Positions 22,832-29,769 of a DNA stretch of 29,769 nucleotides are shown one piece after another (within the stretch, counting starts at the first letter, position 1; every line of letters starts with the position of its first letter). The notes under the pieces are model-generated. The model was not told the DNA's origin and did not search any database. It was given only the letters and a program-made list of their open reading frames with translations. Source of the stretch: an uncultured Clostridia bacterium (GTDB taxonomy: Bacteria > Bacillota > Clostridia > Oscillospirales > Oscillospiraceae); contig CALCRH010000344.1 of assembly GCA_937894515.1 (NCBI GenBank), forward strand, positions 1-29,769, written 5' to 3'. A program made the translations under genes and the position numbers.

Positions 22832-23911
22832 TCACATCTCCCGATTGTCCATCGCCGCCAAGCCGAAGCGTACCGCTTTTTCCAGCATCTGCCGTTCCTC
22901 CTCGCTGACCGCCGCGTCCACCTTCTGCCGCAGATTCTGCAGGAAAAGTCCCCGCAGCGTATCGTCATCCTGCTTTGCCCAGATGTCCTGCGCCGCACGG
23001 GTCTTGTCTCGGATCTCCAGCGCGTAAAACCGCGGGGCAAGCTCTTCCTGCAAAGCCGCGATATTTATCCCCTCGCTGACCTCGCCGGTCAGCACGATGC
23101 GGTAGATGTCCGACTCCGTCTGTAATGGCAGCTTGCCCAGAATCGCCTGCAAAGGGTCGGTATCTGTGATGTCCACCTCCAGCAGCTTATAGCGCCGCTT
23201 GGCAAAGGGGACAAAGCGGAGCTTCACGCTGTCCGTATCCACCGTACCGAACAGAAAGCCTTTGTCGCCCAGTTCGTCAAATCCCCGCCCCTCCAGACAG
23301 CCGGGATAGGCCCAGGCGGTTTTTCCCGCCATCTGTACGCCGCTGCATTGATGCACATGCCCCAACGCCAGATAGGAAAGGCCGCTTTTTGCCATGCTAT
23401 CCACCGAAATCGGGCGATATTTGCCGTCTTTCACGCCCACATCACCGTGGAGCAGACCGATGGCAAGATCCTCGCCGCTCACGGAAAATCCACGCCATGC
23501 CGGTGCCTCTTCGCCGGTAAACGCCGCGCCGTACACGGTGCAGCCGTATTGCGGAAATGCGATTCTCTCCTGCTCTGTCTGTGTGAAAACATACACATTC
23601 TCCGGCAGGGCAATTCTGGCATAGGCGCTTTTCGCCCGGTAGCTGTCATGATTGCCCGGGGCGATAACCACCTGCCCGGTAAACCGCCCCAATGCCTCAC
23701 ACAGCATCTCCCCGGTCTGAGAGTACACGCTGTCGCCGTCAAACAGGTCACCGGCAAGCAGCATGAGCTGAGCGCCGTGGTCGTTGGCATAGTCCACCAT
23801 GCGTTCCACGGTTTCACGGCTCTCCTGCCGTCTTTGACGCGCCTGTTCCTCGCTCAGCGCCACAAAGGCGCTGTCCAGATGGAAATCGGCCGCGTGTAAG
23901 ATCTTAACCAT
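22832..23911 (-). CDS. SbcD/YhaO-like DNA exonuclease (metallophosphoesterase)
   Basis: Calcineurin-like phosphoesterase of 359 aa, of the SbcD/Mre11/YhaO DNA-repair group. Metal-site motifs are in order: ILHAADFHLD, LLAGDLFDGD, VIAPGNHDSY, LLHGDV and YLALGHVHQ. A C-terminal helical part (about 270-359) fits the region that binds the ATPase partner. No SbcC, Rad50 or YhaN gene is next to it; the neighbours are a deacylase and an asparaginase. ATG 23911 follows GAGGAAG and overlaps the end of the upstream gene by 8 bp. The frame is open further upstream without similarity. The nuclease role is inferred from family. Confidence 0.85.
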   Translation of the reverse strand: MVKILHAADFHLDSAFVALSEEQARQRRQESRETVERMVDYANDHGAQLMLLAGDLFDGDSVYSQTGEMLCEALGRFTGQVVIAPGNHDSYRAKSAYARIALPENVYVFTQTEQERIAFPQYGCTVYGAAFTGEEAPAWRGFSVSGEDLAIGLLHGDVGVKDGKYRPISVDSMAKSGLSYLALGHVHQCSGVQMAGKTAWAYPGCLEGRGFDELGDKGFLFGTVDTDSVKLRFVPFAKRRYKLLEVDITDTDPLQAILGKLPLQTESDIYRIVLTGEVSEGINIAALQEELAPRFYALEIRDKTRAAQDIWAKQDDDTLRGLFLQNLRQKVDAAVSEEERQMLEKAVRFGLAAMDNREM

Positions 23912-24398
23912 TTTCTTCCTCGTCCTGCCAGCCCTTGCACACGTCCACCCACTCCACGAAGTTGGGTCCGCAGCAAGTCTGCAATTCGTCACAGGTCAGC
24001 TCGATAGCGCTGGCATCGCTGCCCACGGCGGGGAATACGGTTTCAAAGCGCTTCAGACTCACGTCCAGATAAGTTTTCACATCAGCAGGCAGGGCAAAGG
24101 GACACACGCCGCCTACGGCGTGGCCGGTGCGCTCCACCGCCTCCTCATGGGTCAGCATCTTGGCCTTGGTGCCGAAGAAGTGCTTATACTTGCTGTTGTC
24201 CACCTTGGCATCGCCGGCGGCCACGATCAGCAGGGGATCCTCGCCGATCTTAAAGCTCAGGGTCTTGGCAATGCGGGCGCCCTCTACGCCCACGGCAATG
24301 GCGGCCAGCTCCACCGTGGCGCTGGATACCTCAAATAACTGCATACGGTCTGCCACTCCATAAGGGGTCAGATACTCTCTTACCTTTTCAACTGACAT
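23904..24398 (-). CDS. YbaK/ProX-type aminoacyl-tRNA deacylase domain protein
   Basis: Single-domain protein of 164 aa of the YbaK/EbsC/ProXp family, whose members hydrolyse mischarged aminoacyl-tRNAs, such as Cys-tRNA(Pro) or Ala-tRNA(Pro). Recognisable blocks are ARIAKTLSFKIGEDPLLIV with the conserved Lys, the KMLTHEEAVERTGHAVGGVCPF segment (split by a variable turn) and a C-terminal VFPAVGSDASAIELT. The amino acid specificity cannot be told. ATG 24398 follows AAAGGAG. Its 3' end overlaps the SbcD-like gene by 8 bp. No clear promoter lies just upstream, so it may be read from the ymdB promoter through the hairpin repeats. Confidence 0.87.
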   Translation of the reverse strand: MSVEKVREYLTPYGVADRMQLFEVSSATVELAAIAVGVEGARIAKTLSFKIGEDPLLIVAAGDAKVDNSKYKHFFGTKAKMLTHEEAVERTGHAVGGVCPFALPADVKTYLDVSLKRFETVFPAVGSDASAIELTCDELQTCCGPNFVEWVDVCKGWQDEEENG

Positions 24399-24425
24399 GA
24401 TTTTATCTCCTTTTCTATTTATTCC

Positions 24426-24488
24426 GTAGGGGCGGATGCCCACATCCGCCCGGCACTTTTTCGGGTCGATGTGGGCATCGACCCCTAC
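24426..24488. repeat. Pair of inverted REP-like hairpin repeats
   Basis: Two 27-bp copies in opposite orientation (24426-24452 and 24462-24488) are separated by 9 nt. Each begins GTAGGGG on its own strand and folds into a 9-bp hairpin, GGGCGGATG/CATCCGCCC in one and GGGTCGATG/CATCGACCC in the other. The outer ends also pair, GTAGGGG with CCCCTAC. The copies differ in the stem, but the changes are matched on both arms. It fills the ymdB-ybaK gap and resembles interspersed intergenic elements of Clostridia. Confidence 0.75.
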
Positions 24489-24498
24489 ATTTCTATCC

Positions 24499-25275
24499 TT
24501 ATCGTATATCAATTCTCTCCACTTCCACGCAAAGTCCCGTCTCGCTGTCCAATGTAAACAGGCAGCCCTGGGCTTTACAGGGGCCGTCAGCGGGCTTATA
24601 CCGCCCCGGCAGTCCGCCTAAAAAACTCTCCACGGACTGTTCCGGTCGGATCCCCAGCACCGACTCCACCGCGCCGGTCATGCCGATGTCGGTAATATAA
24701 CCCGTTCCCTTTGGCATCACCCGCTCATCGGCGGTGGGCACATGGGTGTGGGTCCCCCACATGGCGCTGACCCGTCCGTCCAGATAGTAGCCCAGCGCCA
24801 GTTTCTCGCTGGTGGCCTCGGCATGGAATTCCACCACGGTGAAATCCGGCTTGTCCCCGGTTTTCAAGAGCTTGTCCGCCGTGGTAAAGGGATCCGCCGC
24901 TTTCCAGTCCAGATTGAACCGGCCGATCAGATCGATAACCGCAATACGGAAGCGGCCGCAGTCATAGACCCCGTAACCCCGGCCGGGGGTACGCGGTGCA
25001 TAGTTGGCAGGCCGCAGGATATAGCGGTTCTCCTCCAGATAGTCCGCAAGCTGCATCCTGCCCCAGGTATGGTTGCCCATGGTGATCACGTCAGCACCGG
25101 CGGCAAAGATGCTGTCCGCCTGCTGCGGGGTCATTCCCGTACCCGATGCGTTTTCCCCGTTGATCACGGTAAAATCCACGCTCTTCAGCTTTTGAAACGC
25201 CCGCAAATGCTTTTGCAGATGTCGGATACCGTCCTCACTGGTCACATCACCGATGGCTAAAACGCGGCATAACAC
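24499..25275 (-). CDS. ymdB: YmdB-family metallophosphoesterase (TIGR00282)
   Basis: Phosphoesterase of 258 aa. The B. subtilis homologue has cyclic-nucleotide phosphodiesterase activity and influences biofilm, motility and early sporulation. Metal and active-site motifs are present: AIGDV (Asp), VINGENASG (Glu and Asn), TMGNHTW, VEFHAEATSEK and WGTHTHVPTAD. GTG 25275 is chosen because GAGGTGA lies five bases upstream and the protein then starts directly at the RVLAIGD core strand. ymdB follows rny in many Firmicutes; here a lipoprotein gene is inserted between them. It has its own promoter at 25307-25335. Confidence 0.92.
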   Translation of the reverse strand: MLCRVLAIGDVTSEDGIRHLQKHLRAFQKLKSVDFTVINGENASGTGMTPQQADSIFAAGADVITMGNHTWGRMQLADYLEENRYILRPANYAPRTPGRGYGVYDCGRFRIAVIDLIGRFNLDWKAADPFTTADKLLKTGDKPDFTVVEFHAEATSEKLALGYYLDGRVSAMWGTHTHVPTADERVMPKGTGYITDIGMTGAVESVLGIRPEQSVESFLGGLPGRYKPADGPCKAQGCLFTLDSETGLCVEVERIDIR

Positions 25276-25306
25276 CGCCCTCACCTCTTTTCTCTGTATT
25301 AGGAAT

Positions 25307-25335
25307 ATTATACCGCAAAAAAGTGCGGCGCGCAA
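25307..25335 (-). promoter_or_regulatory. Putative sigma-A promoter of ymdB, embedded in a terminator
   Basis: TTGCGC (25335-25330), a 17-bp spacer, TATAAT (25312-25307) on the minus strand. The -35 lies in the loop/stem of the terminator of the upstream gene, so termination and re-initiation share the same bases. The leader to GTG 25275 is about 25 nt. Confidence 0.6.
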
Positions 25336-25353
25336 TGCACGCCGCACTTTTTT
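25317..25353 (-). terminator. Intrinsic terminator of the lipoprotein gene
   Basis: A 14-bp perfect stem, AAAAAAGTGCGGCG (25317-25330) with CGCCGCACTTTTTT (25340-25353), and a 9-nt loop. It has a T-run on both strands. It overlaps the TAA stop of the lipoprotein gene. Confidence 0.92.
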
Positions 25354-26518
25354 AGTCATTCCACCCATAAATTTTCACCAGGCGCTGGCCGGTGTAATAA
25401 TAGGCTGCCGCCGGGAAGTTGCGGTAGTTGGTGGTATTGGAGCACAGCAGATAGTCCACTGTGTTGCCGTCCTCGTCCTGTATCAGGCCGCAGATCTCGG
25501 TCATGTGCCGGGAGCTGTTGACGCCGAAGATCAGCAGATCCCCCACCTCACCGGTGTAAAAATTCGCCTCGGCGTCTGCCACCAGGCCGAAGCCCGTGTT
25601 TCCCCGGGCATAATCCAAAAAGCTCCCTACGTTGATAAAAGATACATCGATTCGGTTCACACTCTCCCAGTACCACCGGGCATCACCCTCATAGTCCATG
25701 GGGATCCCGCCTGCCAGCAGCACCTGTGAGCCGAAATTCATGCAGTTTCCACCCTCTGCATCATAGGCATACCAGTCTTTGTTCCTGTACGCGCAGTAGG
25801 TGGTCATATAATCCAGCGCCCCGCTGCGGTCATAGGGGTGGTCGCAAGCCAGCGGCACTGCTGCCCCTCTCTCCAACTGCTGCCGGTTCTCGATATTCTG
25901 CATAAAGAGCGGCAAATTGGGGTCGGTCGCACAGCCCTCCTCGTAGGTAAAGCTGAAATAAGGATTATCGTCTGCCTCATGGTGGGTGATACGCCACGCA
26001 TCATCACCCGTCTGCCGCAGCTTGAAAATATGGGGCAGGTCAAACAGTTCGCTCTCCACCGCCACGCCGGCAAACTGCATCACGGTGTTCTCGTCCAGTT
26101 CCACAGTAATCTCGTCCCCGTTGGCAGTCACATCTGTCACTGTCAGGGTGATATCGCACCGGGTCAGATGCAGATCTTCCAGCGCTCTTTCCCGGATCGC
26201 CACCAGCGTCCGGCAGCTTGCCGCGTGCTGCAAGGCCTCCACTTGGCTGCCCTCATCGAACAGGTCTGAAAAGTCCTCCTCTTCAAAACGGCCGATAAAG
26301 TGATACCAGCGGGTCAGTAATTGATTGATCAGCTTTGACTGCCCGGGAGTCAGCAGATCCTCGCTGTCCAGCACATCAACGGAACTCTCAAACTCCAGCT
26401 CTGCCTCCAACTCTTCCGGTGGCTGTACCACCGGTGGCACCTCTTCCGGTACCGCCGCAGGCATACTGCACCCGGTCAGCAGCAGACAAATCAACAGCAA
26501 GCAGAAAAACCGTTTCAT
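25352..26518 (-). CDS. Lipoprotein with a C-terminal amidase-like (Amidase_6) domain
   Basis: Exported protein of 388 aa. The signal peptide ends in a lipobox LLTGC with Cys17, followed by a Pro/Glu-rich linker and a mixed alpha/beta region (about 60-210). The C-terminal domain starts near HPYDRSGALDYM and contains AYDAEGGNCMNFGSQVLLAG. This matches the putative amidase domain PF12671, in which the Cys after GG is the likely nucleophile and the His in SSRHMTEICG a partner. Most relatives have Asp where this has Asn before the Cys. It could act on wall peptide bonds at the outer membrane face, but the activity is unproven. AGGAGG precedes ATG 26518. It lies between rny and ymdB. Confidence 0.8.
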   Translation of the reverse strand: MKRFFCLLLICLLLTGCSMPAAVPEEVPPVVQPPEELEAELEFESSVDVLDSEDLLTPGQSKLINQLLTRWYHFIGRFEEEDFSDLFDEGSQVEALQHAASCRTLVAIRERALEDLHLTRCDITLTVTDVTANGDEITVELDENTVMQFAGVAVESELFDLPHIFKLRQTGDDAWRITHHEADDNPYFSFTYEEGCATDPNLPLFMQNIENRQQLERGAAVPLACDHPYDRSGALDYMTTYCAYRNKDWYAYDAEGGNCMNFGSQVLLAGGIPMDYEGDARWYWESVNRIDVSFINVGSFLDYARGNTGFGLVADAEANFYTGEVGDLLIFGVNSSRHMTEICGLIQDEDGNTVDYLLCSNTTNYRNFPAAAYYYTGQRLVKIYGWND

Positions 26519-26536
26519 CTCCGTCCTCCTTTTGCA

Positions 26537-26570
26537 AATGTGGGGTACCGCCAACGCAGCACCCCACATT
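26537..26570 (-). other. Intercistronic hairpin between rny and the lipoprotein gene
   Basis: AATGTGGGGT (26537-26546) and ACCCCACATT (26561-26570) form a perfect 10-bp stem with a 14-nt loop, 8 bp after the rny stop. No T-run follows on the minus strand, so it may protect or partly terminate rny mRNA while letting some transcription continue. Confidence 0.55.
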
Positions 26571-26578
26571 CTGTTTCT

Positions 26579-28129
26579 TTATTTGGCGTATTCCACGACC
26601 TTGGTCTCCCGCAGAACATGGACCTTGATCTGACCGGGATACTCCAGCTCGTTTTCGATGCGCTTGGCAAGCTCCCGCGCCAGAATGACCATCTCGTCCT
26701 CGCTGACCTGCTCCGGCTTGACCATCACGCGCACTTCGCGGCCGGCCTGAATGGCAAAGCTTTTTTCCACGCCGGGATAGGTACCGGTAATCTCCTCCAG
26801 CTTCTCCAGGCGCTTGATGTAGTTCTCCAGATTCTCCCGGCGGGCACCGGGACGCGCTGCGGAGATCGCATCTGCCGCCTGTACCAGGCAGTCCACCAGG
26901 GATTTGCACTCCACGTCACCGTGGTGCGCCTGAATGGCATGGATAATATCCTCTTTTTCTTTGTACTTCCGGCAATACTCCACGCCGAGAGCCACATGCG
27001 TTCCCTCGAACTCGTGATCCAGGGCCTTGCCGATATCGTGCAAAAGACCTGCACGCTTGGCGGCATGAACATCAGCGCCCAGCTCAGCGGCCATCAAGCC
27101 GGCGATATGCGCCACCTCAATGGAGTGCTGCAGCACGTTCTGGCCGTAGCTGGTACGGTAATGCAGTTTACCCAGCAGCTTCTGCAGTTCGGGGTGCAGT
27201 CCGCGCACACCGGTTTCCAATACCGCGCGCTCGCCCTCAGCACGGATCACAGCGTCCACTTCGCGGCGTGCCTTTTCCACCATCTCTTCAATGTGAGTGG
27301 GGTGGATACGGCCGTCAGCGATCAGCTTCTCCAGAGCCACGCGTGCCACCTCGCGGCGCACCGGCTCAAAGCAGCTGACCGTGATGGCTTCGGGCGTATC
27401 ATCAATGATCAGATCCGCACCGGTCAAGGTCTCAATGGTACGGATATTGCGGCCCTCGCGGCCGATGATGCGGCCCTTCATCTCGTCATTGGGCAGGGGT
27501 ACCACACTGACGGTGATCTCGGCGGCATGATCGGCGGCACAGCGCTGGATCGCGGTGGCCACAATTTCCTTGGCATAGGCATCCGCTTCTTCCCGGGCAC
27601 GCTGCTCGATCTCCTTGATCTTCAGCGCAGTCTCGTGAGTCACATCGGCCTCCACCTGGGCAATCAGATATTGCTTTGCTTCCTCAGCAGTGAAGCCGGA
27701 GATCCGTTCGAGCATCTCGGTCTGACTGCGTTTGATGACCTTCAGCTCTTCCTGTTCCTTCTCCAGGGCGGTATGCTTTTCCTGCAAAGCTTCTTCTTTC
27801 TTTTCGATCATCTCGAGCTTGTGGTCGAGATTTTCCTCTTTCTGCTGCAAGCGGCGCTCCTGCTTCTGCTGTTCGCTGCGGCGCTCCTTGACTTCCTTCT
27901 CGTATTCACTTCGCTGGCGCAAGATATCCTCTTTCGCCTCCAAAAGCATCTCTTTGGTCTTGCTCTCGGCACGCTTATGGGCATCATTTTCGATCTGCAG
28001 TGCCTTTTCCTCGGCACCTCTGATCGTCATTTCCGCTTTCTTTTCCTTGCCTTTTTGCAGGAAAATACCGAGAAGGACGCCAATGATCAGGGCCACCACT
28101 GCCGCAATAACGGTAATGATAGTAGGCAT
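26579..28129 (-). CDS. rny: RNase Y, membrane-anchored endoribonuclease
   Basis: Ribonuclease of 516 aa that initiates mRNA decay at the membrane. It has one N-terminal membrane helix (about 5-25), a long charged coiled coil (about 30-190), a KH RNA-binding domain (GRIIGREGRNIRTIETLTGA) and an HD catalytic domain with His364-Asp365 in GLLHDIGKA. The length is typical for the family. AGGAGG precedes ATG 28129. It has a strong promoter and a structured leader of about 125 nt upstream. Downstream come the lipoprotein gene and ymdB, an expanded version of the common rny-ymdB pair. Confidence 0.98.
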   Translation of the reverse strand: MPTIITVIAAVVALIIGVLLGIFLQKGKEKKAEMTIRGAEEKALQIENDAHKRAESKTKEMLLEAKEDILRQRSEYEKEVKERRSEQQKQERRLQQKEENLDHKLEMIEKKEEALQEKHTALEKEQEELKVIKRSQTEMLERISGFTAEEAKQYLIAQVEADVTHETALKIKEIEQRAREEADAYAKEIVATAIQRCAADHAAEITVSVVPLPNDEMKGRIIGREGRNIRTIETLTGADLIIDDTPEAITVSCFEPVRREVARVALEKLIADGRIHPTHIEEMVEKARREVDAVIRAEGERAVLETGVRGLHPELQKLLGKLHYRTSYGQNVLQHSIEVAHIAGLMAAELGADVHAAKRAGLLHDIGKALDHEFEGTHVALGVEYCRKYKEKEDIIHAIQAHHGDVECKSLVDCLVQAADAISAARPGARRENLENYIKRLEKLEEITGTYPGVEKSFAIQAGREVRVMVKPEQVSEDEMVILARELAKRIENELEYPGQIKVHVLRETKVVEYAK

Positions 28130-28261
28130 TGGGTTCCTCCTAATATTTGTTTTTTGCTGCTGAAAATCGCAGCATTTGTATAGAAACGGTGTCCAAGCCG
28201 TTTTGGTACAGACAATAATCGGTTCAGTTCCCCTAAACTACCCCGATAATAATCCTTTCTA

Positions 28262-28290
28262 AGTTTAACCCCATTATGGTAAACTGTCAA
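28262..28290 (-). promoter_or_regulatory. Sigma-A promoter of rny
   Basis: TTGACA (28290-28285), a 17-bp spacer, TAAACT (28267-28262) on the minus strand. The predicted leader (about 28255 to 28130) holds small hairpins, for example AAACGG/CCGTTT and GCTGC/GCAGC arms, but no known riboswitch pattern. Confidence 0.8.
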
Positions 28291-28328
28291 GGAAAAAAAC
28301 TGTCGTAGGAGGAAAATTTTTCCGCAGT

Positions 28329-29072
28329 TCAGATTTGTATATAGGCTGCCGAGGCGTAGCCGGCCTGTTGGCCATACCATACCGTATACCAGCCCTCTTT
28401 CTGGGCATATACCATAACGGTAGCTCCCCGGGGCAGGGTACCGATCACCGTGCCGCTCAGCCCCGGATAGGCCCGCAGATTCAAACTATCGCTTACGGTG
28501 GTCACCACGCCGGTGCGGGGTACGATCGGGTAGAGAAACGGTACGCCGAAATACTCGGTCAGAGACTGCACCAGATTTTGCCCGATCAGCTGGATGTTGC
28601 TCTCGATCCACGTAGCATCGGCTGCATTGTCGTGGTAACCCAGCTCCAGCAGCACCGCCGGCGGTTTGGGCTGACGCACTTCCCCCAGTGCCGTAGTGGC
28701 CCGGGTCACCACCCGCTGGGGCAGTGGGTAGATCCGTTTCAGGTTGGCCGCAAAGATTTCCGCAGCCCGTTTTCCGTTTTGTGACGGGGTATAGTAAAAG
28801 GCGATGATTCCCCGCACCTGCCCCTCCTGCGCTCCGTCTCCGGAGGCATTGGAGTGCAGCGCCAGATAGAAATCGTAAGTGCTCTTTGCCGCCAGCGCGA
28901 TAGAACTGGCGGCAGTCATATCCGGTGTGTTTCTTGTCCAGCGGATGGCATTGGCCCGCAGATAGGGCTCCATGGCATCTGCCACCAGATTCATATAGTA
29001 TTCCTCGCTGCCCGTCCCGGTGATATAGGGATTGTATTCCTGGGTACTGGGGCTTAAAAAGATCCTCGGCAT
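28329..29072 (-). CDS. N-acetylmuramoyl-L-alanine amidase (Amidase_3-like) with C-terminal SH3 domain
   Basis: Protein of 247 aa without an evident signal peptide. Residues 1-175 form an Amidase_3-like fold: Glu24 in SEEYYMNLVADAM, the His in ALHSNASG, and the catalytic Glu of LLELGYHDN. The first zinc ligand is not conserved: where the family has Asp-Pro-Gly-His, this protein has Ser-Pro-Ser-Thr (residues 7-10). I recall similar SPSTQE starts in Clostridial relatives, so this looks like a subfamily trait. Residues about 185-247 form a bacterial SH3 domain (SLNLRAYPGLSGTVIGTL) that may bind wall peptides. AAAGGAAG precedes ATG 29072. A wall or spore role is inferred. Confidence 0.85.
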   Translation of the reverse strand: MPRIFLSPSTQEYNPYITGTGSEEYYMNLVADAMEPYLRANAIRWTRNTPDMTAASSIALAAKSTYDFYLALHSNASGDGAQEGQVRGIIAFYYTPSQNGKRAAEIFAANLKRIYPLPQRVVTRATTALGEVRQPKPPAVLLELGYHDNAADATWIESNIQLIGQNLVQSLTEYFGVPFLYPIVPRTGVVTTVSDSLNLRAYPGLSGTVIGTLPRGATVMVYAQKEGWYTVWYGQQAGYASAAYIQI

Positions 29073-29123
29073 AGCAAAACTTCCTTTCTGATATCTCACC
29101 TCCATTGTATGAAAAACGCCCAA

Positions 29124-29159
29124 ACAAAAAGAACAGCTCTTTCGAGCCGTTCTTTTTGT
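29124..29159 (-). terminator. Intrinsic terminator of the HerA-like gene
   Basis: A 16-bp stem between 29124-29139 and 29144-29159, with a 4-nt loop and one G-U wobble on the minus strand, contains A5/T5 flanks and is followed by TTTG. It starts 3 bp beyond the stop at 29162. Confidence 0.85.
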
Positions 29160-29161
29160 TT

Positions 29162-29769
29162 TTACAGTTTTTTCAGGGTATTCAGCAGACCGCGCTTCAG
29201 CGCCTGGGTCCCCAGATTGATCACCTTTGTCTCAATCTTGGCCTTGCGCCGTTCAATGGCTCTCTGCCGTGCAGCCTCCTGCTTTTCCCGCTCCCTCTCT
29301 GCCTTCTTGGCGGCGGCTTCGGCTTGCTTCTGCTTCTCCTTCTCCAGCGCGGCCTTTTCCTTTTCCAACTGCTCTCTTTCGGCGTCCAAAGCAGCCTGTG
29401 CCGCATCGATCTCCGCCTGCTTGCCCAACACCTCATAGGCGGATTCGTTGTCCACCGCGGTGTCATAACGGCTCATACCGTCACCGTTCATGCAGTTACG
29501 GATCACGCTCTCCTCCGCCGGCGCCATCAGGCTCCGGGGGCAGATGATGGCGGTGTTCTGCACCATACCCGGCACACCGTCAGCATCCAGCACCGATACC
29601 AGCGCCTTGCCCACGCCCAACTCCATGATCAGATCTTCAGCTTTGAACGCCGGATTGGGCCGCATGGACTGTGCCGCCGCCTTCACCGCCTTCTGTTCGG
29701 CGGGCGTGTAGGCACGCAGGGCGTGCTGCACCCGGTTAGAAAGCTGCGCCAGCACGCTGTCGGGAATAT
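29162..29769 (-). CDS. HerA/YjgR-type ATPase (DUF853), C-terminal part, cut by the window edge
   Basis: Only about the last 201 residues are present; the frame stays open to 29769. The visible part begins IPDSVLAQLSNRVQHALRAY, then TPAEQKAVKAAAQSM, ELGVGKALVSVLDADGVPGM and a PRSLMAP segment. This is the C-terminal region of HerA-like helicase/ATPases of the DUF853 (YjgR) family, whose Walker motifs lie in the missing part. After residue about 115 of the visible piece comes a highly charged Glu/Lys/Arg coiled coil ending in a basic tail. The family is poorly characterised; a DNA-translocase role is inferred from HerA relatives. Confidence 0.8.
   Translation of the reverse strand, partial: IPDSVLAQLSNRVQHALRAYTPAEQKAVKAAAQSMRPNPAFKAEDLIMELGVGKALVSVLDADGVPGMVQNTAIICPRSLMAPAEESVIRNCMNGDGMSRYDTAVDNESAYEVLGKQAEIDAAQAALDAEREQLEKEKAALEKEKQKQAEAAAKKAEREREKQEAARQRAIERRKAKIETKVINLGTQALKRGLLNTLKKL

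Noticed and set aside
28087..28380. 97-codon minus-strand frame over the rny leader as a small protein
   Set aside because: It spans the amidase 3' end, the promoter and the rny start, without a ribosome site or plausible composition.
29104..29111. CATACAAT upstream of the amidase gene as a sigma-E -10
   Set aside because: It is a perfect -10 on the minus strand, but no sigma-E-like -35 lies about 14 bp upstream; the region is the upstream terminator.
1..29769. tRNA, rRNA, CRISPR array, IS element or prophage
   Set aside because: No direct-repeat array, tRNA-like cloverleaf, transposase or phage gene was seen on either strand.

Overview
The window comes from a GC-rich, endospore-forming Firmicute, most likely a gut member of the Oscillospiraceae (Clostridia). 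The evidence is strong AGGAGG-type ribosome binding sites, consensus sigma-A promoters, a division/cell-wall (dcw) cluster, an RNase Y gene, and three sporulation or germination genes (spo0A, spoIVB, a spoVAF-like gene). The content is mostly core chromosome. There is no prophage, IS element, CRISPR array, rRNA or tRNA that I can see.

Left end (1-1430): the broken start of a CFI-box-CTERM-type gene, then spo0A on the minus strand with its terminator and an upstream region carrying two exact tandem Spo0A boxes. From 1395 the plus strand carries a tightly packed operon: HAD phosphatase, SLC45-like MFS transporter, membrane-anchored glycerophosphodiester phosphodiesterase, rsmD, coaD and a coiled-coil protein. 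It ends at a strong terminator near 6300. A perfect-consensus promoter inside rsmD can drive coaD separately.

Middle (6415-19208): a reduced dcw cluster, in order mraZ, rsmH, ftsL-like, PASTA-type PBP (spoVD/pbpB), murE, mraY, ftsW, murG, murA, divIB, ftsZ. Genes for MurB, MurC, MurD, MurF and FtsA are not in it. mraZ has TGGGG repeats in its leader like known MraZ operators. ftsZ has its own promoter, overlapped by a perfect 18-bp palindrome resembling an NrdR box. The products carry out late lipid I/II synthesis (MurE, MraY, MurG, and MurA at the start of the pathway), septal transglycosylation and transpeptidation (FtsW plus PBP) and ring assembly (FtsZ, DivIB, FtsL).

Right part (19296-29769): spoIVB follows ftsZ on the plus strand. 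Everything after it is on the minus strand. Reading in the direction of transcription, there is the C-terminal end of a HerA/YjgR-type ATPase, a divergent N-acetylmuramoyl-L-alanine amidase with an SH3 domain, rny (RNase Y), a lipoprotein with an amidase-like domain, ymdB, a pair of inverted hairpin repeats, and an overlapping trio (YbaK-type deacylase, SbcD-like phosphoesterase, asparaginase). Last is the spoVAF-like germination gene behind a perfect sigma-G promoter.

No clearly new multi-gene system is visible. The most interesting signals are regulatory: the ftsZ palindrome, the mraZ operator, the tandem 0A boxes, the sigma-G promoter and the covarying hairpin pair.
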